Source of the DNA: Takifugu bimaculatus
Taxonomy: Eukaryota > Chordata > Actinopteri > Tetraodontiformes > Tetraodontidae
DNA: 64,000 nucleotides
Direction of reading: 5' to 3'
Assembly (NCBI GenBank): GCA_004026145.2
Contig: CP034981.1
Span: forward strand, 981,310-1,045,309
Below, piece by piece: positions 30,955 through 39,805 of this stretch. A program made the translations under genes and the position numbers. Under the pieces are notes generated by a model. It was not told the origin of the DNA and searched no databases. It worked only from the letters and a program-made list of their open reading frames with translations. Position 1 is the first letter of the stretch. Every line of letters begins with the position of its first letter.

Positions 30955-33832
30955 GATGCGGCTCCGCCCTCGTTTTTTGCTGATTTTGATCAAATGGTAA
31001 GTTTAACCAGGTCAGGCTTCATCGACAGGTTCAGTTTAACGAGGTTCATCAGTTTCAGAAAAATGGGTTTCAGATTTGAAAATTGTGTAAATTGAAAGCA
31101 GAGAAAGTGCTGGAAACCTGCTGCTGTTATCAGGCTGATCAGTATTGATAGAGATCATTAGTGATCTGCTGACGTTTGCATCTGACAGCATCTTCAGATG
31201 GTAACCAAGGTCCAACAGTGCAGTTGTGGTTTAGTCTAGTTCTATTAGTGATTCATCTGGATCACATTATCTCCTATTAAGAAACTCAGTTCTAGTTCTG
31301 GTTGGAGTTGAAAGGAACATGTCAGGAGCCAGTTTTGGGTTCACACCAAGTTTTCTCTACAAGAACGAGGTTAAAACAGAACCAAGTGAGGTTCCTGAAG
31401 CTCCAGACACAGAAGCTCCTGAGGAACAGGAGGCTACAGCTCCCCCTGCTGGTGAGGAGCCCGCAGCACCTGCTGAAGAAGAGGAAGAGAAGAGTGAAGA
31501 AGAGGAGGTGAAGCCGACTACAGCTCCTTCCACTGAGGAAGAGCTGGAGCCCACTGTTGCTCCCTCTGATGAAGTGATGGAGGAGACTGAAGCGCCACCT
31601 GCTGGTGAGGAGGACACAGAGGGATCAGGCAGTCTGGAGAAGGAGAAGCCAGTCGTAAGTGAACAGCAGGATCTTCATCCTTGATACATCTGGTCAGTCG
31701 GCAGGTTCATCTTCATCATCACCACTATGGCCAGGAGTATCTTCATCATCAGCAAACTCATCATCAAGATGATCTTCATCATCAAAATCATCATTCTCAT
31801 CAAGATGATCTTCATCATCAAACTCATCATCCTCATCCAGATGATCTTCATCATCATCATTAAGATTATCATCATCATGATCTTCATCACCATCCTCATC
31901 AAGATGATCTTCATCATCAGCAAACTCATCATCAAGATGATCTTCATCATCAAACTCATCATCCTCATCAAGATGATCTTCATCATCATCATTAAGATTA
32001 TCATCATCATGATCTTCATCACCATCCTCATCAAGATGATCTTCATCATCATCATCATCATTAAGATTGTCTTCATCCTCATCAAGATGATCTTCATCAT
32101 CAAAATCATCATCCTCATCAAGATGATCTTCATCATCAAATTTGTTATCCTCATCCAGATTATCTTCATCATCATCATTAAGATTATCATCAAGATGATC
32201 TTCATCACCATCCTCATCAAGATGATCTTCATCATCAGCAAACTCATCATCAAGATGATCTTCATCATCAAACTCATCATCAAACTCATCATCCTCATCA
32301 AGATTATCTTCATCATCATCAAGATGATCTTCATCATCATCATTAAGATTATCATCATCATGATCTTCATCACCATCCTCATCAAGCTGATCTTCATCAT
32401 CAGCAAACTCACCATCATGAAGACCTTTATGATGATGATGATCAAGATGATCTTCATCATCATTAAGATTGTCTTCATCACCATCAGGATTATCTTCATC
32501 ATCCTCATCCTCATCATCTTGTATCAATCAATACTTCACTCAGTTTCTAATAAACGTGAATGTTTTCCTTTGAAGGTACCTGAGGAACCTTCATCCATCC
32601 AGGAGGCGGAGCTTGATGAGGTTTCTTTTTCATTTGTGTTGAATTTGCTTGTTTTCAATCTTAATGCGTCTTAAATAAAAATGTTGTCTGTAGATTCCTG
32701 GTGCTGACCAAACATGTGCGGATGAAGCAGCTCCGCTGGTAAATATAAAGAACAACAACAACAACAACACTAATAATAATAGTTTTGGGGGCCGCTGACA
32801 CGATTGTCTCATTAATGTGAATGAAGTTCAAACCCTAAATCAGAGCTCCCTCATTGGAGACGAGTGTTTCAGCTCCTCTGACCCGGTTCTGTTTTGATCT
32901 GGGATCACGTCTTCCTGTCGTTGCAGGAAAACATGCCGATCCCGTCAGTGATCATCGAACCCGCCTCCAGTAATGAAGGTGACGACGACCGCGATGGTGA
33001 CATCATCTCGCCCACCGCCGCCAGTGACAACGATGTGACCACGGTGAGCCAGACCATGAAACACATGAGTCCATCTGGAGGCGTGTCCGGGCTCCCGGAT
33101 GACTTCCTGTACAAGGTGAGACTTCCTTCAAGGCCAATAATCCGACCCAGACCCGGACCCTGACCCTGACCCTGACCCTGACCCTGACCCTGACCCTGAT
33201 CCTGATCCTGACCCTGACGCCGACCCCGACCCTCATCCTGATCCTGACCCTGATCCCGACCCTGATCCTGATTTTGAACCCGACCCTGACCCCGACCCTG
33301 ACAGGAAGTTCCCAGCAGGACCACAGGTGACACCTCTGTGTCTTCAGGTGGAGACGATGCACGACTTTGAAGCACCCAACTCAGACGAACTTGAACTGAA
33401 GAGAGGTGACGTGGTTCTGGTGGTGCCCACCGAGTCGGCGGAGGATCAGGTGAGAATGGAACCAGACACACCTGCCAGGACCACAAACACATTTGAATAT
33501 TTCAGCTGTGTGGCTGAAACCTTGATTACATTTATTCGTCAGTCAAAACATTTGAACCTTTTTATTGTCACTAAAACTCAAAAACGTCCGAAAGAAAAAC
33601 CCCACAAACACGAGTTGACAAAGTTCTGCTGAGACCCAGGAGAACCACAGGAGAACCACAGGAGAACCACAGGAGAACCACAGGAGAGCTTCGCTCAGGT
33701 GGAGACGTGCTAAATGGAGCAGGTGCATAAAACAAAGGCGTCACCTGATGTCACTGTTGCTCCGACTACAGAAAACAGCCGCAGGTGTTTAGGGATGAGC
33801 TGAGGTCAGATTGTCCTGCGTTAACGTTGCGC

Positions 33833-33871
<39 letters not shown>

Positions 33872-33981
33872 GGCAGGACGCTGGTTGGCTCACGGGTATC
33901 AAAGAAAGCGAGTGGTTAGCACGCGGTGCTAGCGCCCAGAAAGGATTGTTTCCAGAGAACTTTACGCAGCGTTTGGAATAA
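30955..33981 (+). CDS. amph: Amphiphysin 3' exons, copy 2 (intact)
   Basis: Seven exons with consensus splice sites and consistent phase: 30955-30996 (DAAPPSFFADFDQM), 31364-31654 (97-residue acidic linker), 32576-32620, 32694-32738, 32927-33115, 33348-33449 (SH3 start, HDFEAPNSDELEL, VVLVVP) and 33877-33981 (DAGWLTGIKESEW, LFPENFTQRLE, TAA). The SH3 domain binds proline-rich dynamin and synaptojanin at sites of synaptic vesicle recycling. Identity rests on the SH3 and on the IPGADQ and PSVIIEPAS segments shared with vertebrate AMPH. The BAR domain exons are not in the window, so whether this set is attached to a promoter is unknown. Confidence 0.88.
31700..32520. repeat. (CATCATCTT)n-type microsatellite, amph copy 2 intron
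   Basis: About 820 bp of the same repeat as 5150-5466, with higher-order duplications (the block with AAACTCATCATC recurs). Fully open on both strands as an artefact of the repeat. Confidence 0.92.
33140..33303. repeat. (CCTGAC)n minisatellite, amph copy 2
   Basis: Shorter counterpart of 11218-11742, between the exons ending at 33115 and starting at 33348. Confidence 0.9.
33640..33690. repeat. GGAGAACCACA tandem repeat
   Basis: Four to five units of an 11-bp repeat in the last amph intron. It lies in the part deleted from copy 1. Confidence 0.8.
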
Positions 33982-34953
33982 GAAGACTCGCGACGCTGTA
34001 AAAAACAAGACGTGAGCAGAAGTTTGAGGCAACATCAGAGCAACATCAGCAACTGCCTGGAGGCACCTGGTGCAACCGTGGGCAGGTCACCACCAGGTTC
34101 CTCTGCACAGCAAAACTGGTGCCAACGTCTCGTTTGATCCTGGAAATTACGAAGCATGACGTGATAGTCTGGCCCCCCCACAAACAACCAATATTCTCCT
34201 GTTGTTGGAAGACGTGACTTTAACTGGGAAAAACATCTGGACCGGAACAGCGGAAGAAAAGAGAGAAAAAGATCCTCTGTTGCTCCAGACGTGTTTGATT
34301 GCTGTGGAATATTCTAGAATCTGTAGTCATGTGACCTATTTAAATGTTCTCCAGTCTGCCAGGGAGTCGGTGAGGACGCGTCCGTTGGCGAGTTCCTACC
34401 TGCGAGTGTTTGGTGATCAAGTCTCTGTTCTGTGTTTCTGCCAAAATAATGTTGCTTATTGATTTAATAGTAGAGCTAATTGATCCAGACCATAAGTCAC
34501 AGCGACGCTGTTTGATGCAATTTATGTTGTGTGTTTATTCCTGGTGTGTTGGACACTTCTGATGTCACTTCCTTTGACCTTGATGGTGTAGATCCGTGAC
34601 CTTGATGCCACAAATCACTTGTTTATGTCATCAATAAATGAGTCCTGGGAACATTTTGGCTTCTTTATCGTTCATGATCCAACCGCACACATACAGTTGG
34701 GGGGGGGGGGGGGGCAGAGCTTCCATGAACTTTGAGCAGAACTGACGTCAGCAGGAACCATCAGAACTGGAGGATGAAGAGTGAAGAACAGCAAAGTCTT
34801 GAAAATGTGAAACATTCCAAACGTCACAAACTTCTTCACTTTATTTCATCCTCCTCAAACTCATGAACAAATCTCAAGGTCACAATATCTGCAGAGGATC
34901 AATGAAGGTCACGTGAAGCCGTCAGAGGCTTCTTCTCCCATCGTTCCTCCATG
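33982..34953 (+). other. Amph 3' UTR and downstream sequence, copy 2
   Basis: Matches 22180-23156. AATAAA at 34633-34638. Poly-G at about 34699-34714, shorter than in copy 1. Confidence 0.6.
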
Positions 34954-35284
34954 AAGGTGCTGAGAAGAAGCTGAGTGGATGCTGCTGAGCGGGCAGAAGC
35001 CAGAAGACCTGGCCTGTTAAATGGGTCCACAGGTGTCTTCTGGAAGGTTCTGCAGCCTGAGAACCTGTTGCAGACGATGAGCAGGTGCAGCAGGCCAGAG
35101 TGTGACTGTGGGGACGAGACCGATAAAATCACTTCCTGTGCTGCGGCTGTGTGCTTCCTGTGATGGTGTCCTAGCAACAGTGAAACCACACGTTCTGGGG
35201 GAGCAACGCTGAAAGAGACGCAGAAACCTTCACAGCAACCTTCGGCTCCTTGCAGCATCTTCTCACCACATTTATCTTCTGGAC
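34954..35284 (-). repeat. Inverted repeat arm, left, copy 2
   Basis: Same orientation as 23157-23487 in copy 1, and reverse complement of 38028-38360. After the arm, sequence continues into what in copy 1 lies at the far right end of the inner segment, which shows the inversion. Confidence 0.88.
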
Positions 35285-35588
35285 ACTTTTAGAATTATTC
35301 GGACTTAATTTGTATGTAATGATCAACGAACCATTTCTGGATTTCTCCGTAATAAACAGGAAATCTTCTGTGTCTTCCAATATCGTCCCTAAAGATCAAC
35401 ATGTGAGCAGCAACCGTCTCATTCTGCCGCTTCCTAATAACAAACATGTCAAACAGGAAGTGATCGAGACGCTGTCATCGGTCCAGAAATTCATCAACAA
35501 AGATGAAAAAATGACATCAAACTACGAAGAGTTTGGTGACCTCACAACGAGGATTCAGCTTCCTGTTCAGACAGATTTACTTTATTGA
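35250..35588 (+). CDS. Unidentified 112-codon ORF, copy 2
   Basis: Same ORF as 27799-28137 on the opposite strand, and again convergent to its TCR gamma cassette. No recognised domain. Kept open in both copies, though the copies are too similar for this to prove selection. Confidence 0.3.
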   Translation: MQHLLTTFIFWTLLELFGLNLYVMINEPFLDFSVINRKSSVSSNIVPKDQHVSSNRLILPLPNNKHVKQEVIETLSSVQKFINKDEKMTSNYEEFGDLTTRIQLPVQTDLLY

Positions 35589-35707
35589 TCAAAGCTGGCA
35601 AATTACAGTTATTATTGCTGGAGAGAAGCTTTTATTCTGCGAGAGGAAAAGTCCCAGTGGAAAAGGAAGCAGTGAGAGGACGAGACAGGATGGTGGACTG
35701 GAACCAG

Positions 35708-37759
35708 TCAGTCAGCCTGTTTCTGGTTGTTGGTGAGGAAGAGGAGCAGAGAGATTCCACAGCAGCTCAGCAGACTCTTCATCATCAGGGCCGTGTAGAC
35801 AAAAGAGAGCAGCTTCATCCTCAGCACAGACGGGGGGATGGACGGAGGGATGGACGGGGGGATGGACGGAGGGATGGACGGGGGGGCAGACGGAGGGATG
35901 GACGAGGGGACAGACGTAGGGATGGACGGGGGGACAGACGGGGGGATGGACGGGGGGACTGGTGCAACCTCTGGAAGACAAACACAGTGAAGAAGAAAGA
36001 TCAGCCCACCTGAAGGTGTCTCAAGATGGCTGAGGGACAGGACATCAGCACCTTGCTGGGACTGGGCCTTCACCGTCCCCCCCTCGTGCTGCACGGAGCA
36101 GCGGTATTTATAGGTGTGGACGGCGTCCCGGTCCACCAGTCTGATGGAGGTGATGCGGCCCGGCTCTCTGAGCTGCAGCTCTTCTTCATGGGCAGGAGGT
36201 GACTCCTCCACAGCAGTGTCGGCCCGTTGTCTCCTCCAGGAGAACCTCACCAGAGGAGGAACCATGTCTGAGGCCACACACAGCAGGGCGGTCCTCCCCT
36301 CCAGAGGATCTCTGGATGCTGCTGGGTACACGCTCAACACAGGCTGGACCAGCGCTGCATCTGTGGTGAGACACCAGAGTTACTGCTCTCACTGGCCCTG
36401 AGGGGTCAACGCTGGAGGTCAGAGGTCAGCTCAACCACACATGCACATCGTGCGCTCACACAAGTCATTCATAATCGTGGTCATTGAGGACTGGTGCCAT
36501 CAGAACCTCCTCCAGGGAGCCGGAGTTCCCGTTCCCCACCTGCACCAGTGAACGTCCAGGGAGGCGACGTGGAGGGTGACCACACACCAGCGCCGTTCAC
36601 CTGACCGAGGTGTCGCACAGCTCAGAAGACCACCGGAGTTCAGGGGACCCTCAAGAGGGTCTTCGTATGGGTCTGTGGAGCCCCCACCCACTTATTGATC
36701 CATCGATATTCCACCCATTTATTCACCAATAATCCTCAAATAATCTACCCATTTATTCACCAATAATCCACTGATAATCGACCCATTTATTCTCCAATAA
36801 TCCACTGATAAATCCAGCTAAATTCCCGTCTGTGCTCTTGTGTTTATGGTTTTATAGATAATCTTCTTGAGTGTCAATATTTCTTTTTTGTCTTTTGATT
36901 GTTATTAAAAGGTTTGGAGCAAAGTTTGATTCTCACCTGAGACGACGAGTCTGGTTCCAGACACAGTGAAACAGAGAAGGACAAAATCTGCTGCTGAACA
37001 TTTGAGTCGAGGTTCTGATCCTGAAGATTCCTGTTTCAGTGCAGGTGACTCACCAGTTGAGGAGACTATCAGAACAAGAGTCCTGGTTCCAGACATCAGG
37101 TCTTCCTGGTTCCAGACATCAGATCTTCCTGATTCCAGAAATCAGATCTTCCTGGTTCCAGACATCAGGTCTTCCTGGTTCCAAACATCAGATCTTCCTG
37201 GTTCCAGAAATCAGGTCTTCCTGGTTCCAGACATCAAACTTCCATCAGAAAGATTATTGATCCACAGACCACCTGCATCTGGCAGCAGCTGGTTTTTGTT
37301 CAGGTGCCTCACATCTTCTCTCACTGTGGTTCCACTCTTCCCACAGGAGCAGTAATATGAGGCAGCGTGAGAGGGTTTAACTGAGGAGATGAGCAACTCA
37401 CAGTTGTTCTGCTGAATCTTAGCTGAGAAATCATCTTGGTCAGCATGAGGGAACCGCCTGATTTTACCGCTGCTCTTATCAATATCCAGGAGCACTTTAA
37501 ACGTGCCTGATTCCTTCTTCTGGTACCAGAACACATAACCACAATTATCGATTCCTCCACAGCTTATTGAGGCACTTTCACCAGCTCTCCTGGTCACTGA
37601 GATCTGGTCCTGGGTCAGCTGCGTTTCTATGACAACCAGCCCTGTAGAGACGGGGACAGGCAGCTGAAGTCAGCGTGTGTGTGGTGGTCGTGTCCTGGCT
37701 GGCTGGAAACACTCACCTGAGCAGAGGAAGCAGAGAGCCGCAGGTGTGAACGGCTGCAT
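35708..37759 (-). CDS. trg: T-cell receptor gamma V-J-C cassette, copy 2 (inverted; J defective)
   Basis: On the - strand: leader 37759-37717, V exon 37641-37329, J 36961-36937, constant Ig exon 36360-36052, hinge/membrane exon 35970-35708 ending TGA. Splice sites and phases match copy 1. V is like copy 1 but CDR1 is two residues shorter (NCGYVFWYQ) and the end reads YYCSCGKSGTT. The constant domain is nearly identical. The hinge has more PPSI/PPSV units than copy 1. J has lost 14 bp, taking out the F-G of FGxG, so V-J joins using this J should not fold normally. The constant region could still serve a J from elsewhere. Confidence 0.8.
36481..36690. other. Sequence unique to the copy 2 J-C intron
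   Basis: About 210 bp between the end of shared intron sequence and the short minisatellite remnant. I see no exon, J motif or RSS in it. Confidence 0.4.
36690..36810. repeat. 34-bp minisatellite, about three units, copy 2
   Basis: Reverse-complement units of the array at 24610-26940 (CCCATTTATTCACCAATAAT). Confidence 0.88.
36937..36961 (-). pseudogene. TCR gamma J segment lacking FG, copy 2
   Basis: 25 nt against 39 in copy 1. The RSS and splice donor are intact, but 14 bp between two TCTGGA direct repeats are gone, removing the F, the G and the following S. Confidence 0.85.
36962..36989 (-). promoter_or_regulatory. J recombination signal, 12-type, copy 2
   Basis: Heptamer at 36962-36968 (CACAGTG on the + strand), 12-bp spacer, nonamer at 36981-36989. 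Identical to copy 1. Confidence 0.88.
37085..37236. repeat. J-like 23-bp tandem repeat between V and J, copy 2
   Basis: About seven units of TTCCTGGTTCCAGACATCAG type, reverse complement of the copy 1 array, with more unit variation. Confidence 0.85.
37291..37328 (-). promoter_or_regulatory. V recombination signal, 23-type, copy 2
   Basis: Heptamer at 37322-37328, 22-bp spacer, consensus nonamer at 37291-37299 (GGTTTTTGT on the + strand). Confidence 0.9.
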
Positions 37760-38027
37760 TGTTGCTTTGGTGAGCCGAAGGCAGGACTGATCCAGCTCCT
37801 CTCAGCCCCCATCAGCCCCTGCTGCTGATGCCCCGCCCACCTCACCACAAACAGGAAACAGGTCTCCATGACGACAGCAGTCTCAGCAGCTCTGAAATGT
37901 GCTTCTGCTCATTCATTTCTCTAAAACATCAAAGATAAATCATCACAATTAGAACCTATGAACAGATTTTCAAGGTTTCCCTTTTGCTCAGAGTTGATGT
38001 TTACATTTTATTGACGTGACTGTGAAC

Positions 38028-38360
38028 GTCCAGAAGATAAATGTGGTGAGAAGATGCTGCAAGGAGCCGAAGGTTGCTGTGAAGGTTTCTGCGTCTCTTT
38101 CAGCGTTGCTCCCCCAGAACGTGTGGTTTCACTGTTGCTAGGACACCGTCACAGGAAGCACACAGCCGCAGCACAGGAAGTGATTTTATCGGTCTCGTCC
38201 CCACAGTCACACTCTGGCCTGCTGCACCTGCTCATCGTCTGCAACAGGTTCTCAGGCTGCAGAACCTTCCAGAAGACACCTGTGGACCCATTTAACAGGC
38301 CAGGTCTTCTGGCTTCTGCCCGCTCAGCAGCAGCCACTCAGCTTCTTCTCAGCACCTTCA
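38028..38360 (+). repeat. Inverted repeat arm, right, copy 2
   Basis: Reverse complement of 34954-35284 and direct match to 28105-28447. Flanked on the right by sequence shared with copy 1 up to 38735. Confidence 0.88.
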
Positions 38361-38735
38361 TGGGGCACAAATTAGTCAGTAAAATCCCTTCTGGAAGGGG
38401 ATCAACAGGATCGGCTCAAATCAGCATTTCCCTTCTAACAATAGTTGATATTTAAAACCCGTTTGGAAGCATCTCCACAGGATCTTCAGCAACGTGAGTT
38501 GTGATGGAGGCCCCAAGATTCAGGTCAGGATTATGAAGTCAGTGACCAGATAAACCAGAACAACTGCTCTTCATCTTTAGGCCACTTTAGCAAACTAGAG
38601 AAAAGCACTGGGCGCTGTGGGGCTTTGATGTTTCAGATCAAAGTCTCTCTGGAGTCTATGTTACCAACTGAATCAGCTCTTCCTTGGTCCACCATCAGCG
38701 CCTCCTAAAGACATTAAATTCCGGCCGTGCCGTGA

Positions 38736-39593
38736 CCTCCTTGGCGAGGTCAGAAGTGTCTTTTCGACTCGTCCAGTATTTCAGAAACATTGTTAAGAAA
38801 CGGCGCCACCGTGTGGCCACTTCCGGGAGGGCACGCGGCTCTGGTGACGTCATCCTTGCGGGACCTGCGTGGTTTTCGACATGAAAACAACCCGACATGT
38901 GGACACATCTGTGTTCACGGCATGAATCCAGGGTTCCATTGCAACATTTTCACAAGTATAACCTTAGTACTGATTCGGTCGTCATTACCGCCACCAAACC
39001 GGCGTTTGTCTGTGAACAAAGTAACTCTCAAAGTTATCGACGGATTATAATGAAATTAAAATGAATTTTCCGGCTTCTGGAGGGTCCTTGGCTTTGATCT
39101 GAATTGCGTTCATCATAACTGTCTTTGAACAAAAGCAACCTTTAATTTTCCTGATGGGCAGCATGTTGAGACATTAGTGTTCTGACGATTAGCATCCCCT
39201 CCGCTAAGCTAACAACTTAACTTGATTTTACATTTTGCTGACCATAGTCTTTGACATTTATCTACACGGCGTCGCAAAATTAGAAAACTCGCAACTTAGA
39301 GGCAAAATACGACTTTAAAGACACTTCTTAATTCACCATCTACTCGGTCTGACCAAAACAACCGAGACTACAAGACCGTGTTGTCAACTTCCTGTCGCAG
39401 CAAACGGAAGGTGCATTGCATGCCGGGTCATGTAGTCCACTGGATAAAACGATAGCTTATTTCGGTCATTTAATTGTAGGTGTGAGTTAAGCTAAAGGGG
39501 TGCCGTTGTATAATGCAGTACATATATTAATGACCGTGCTACAGCGAGGCCTTCACATTGGGACGTCAATCTATTTTAAGCCGTTATAGCTGA
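38736..39593. other. Upstream region of vcpip1
   Basis: Unique sequence starting at the duplication breakpoint. A CRE-like TGACGTCA lies at 38843-38850, within a CG-rich stretch (38810-38880). No convincing coding exon was found. Confidence 0.45.
39418..39437 (-). promoter_or_regulatory. ZNF143-like promoter element, distal
   Basis: GCATGCCGGGTCATGTAGTC resembles the reverse complement of the ZNF143/SBS motif (ACTACAAYTCCCAGMATGC). Confidence 0.5.
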
Positions 39594-39612
39594 GGACTAC
39601 AACTCCCAGGAA
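39594..39612 (+). promoter_or_regulatory. ZNF143-like promoter element, proximal
   Basis: GGACTACAACTCCCAGGAA fits the ACTACAAYTCCCAG core exactly. It lies about 195 bp before the vcpip1 start codon and opposes the distal site. Confidence 0.6.
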
Positions 39613-39805
39613 GTTCCCGTCCAAACGTAGTTACGTCGAGCAAAGATCGGCTGCGAGACGAGCAAACAGTCGCTTCCGTGTTGTTCTTGTGTTATTCTGG
39701 CAAATAAATGTCATTAACGAAGTGGAAGCTTGTTTCGCAGCTTCGTCCGAGCTTCACTGCGACGATTCTGTGAAGCTGAAGATCAGTTCGACCTCTACGC
39801 TCGAC

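Larger units (their letters stand above)
30824..38735 (+). repeat. Segmental duplication, copy 2
   Basis: Matches 4270-28821 minus its transposons. No transposon insertion is visible. The inner part 35285-38027 is reversed relative to copy 1. Confidence 0.85.

Noticed and set aside
31694..32527. Antisense ORFs of about 280 codons, Asp/Glu-rich or Met/Ile-rich
   Set aside because: Produced by the ATC trinucleotide repeat, which lacks stops in several frames.
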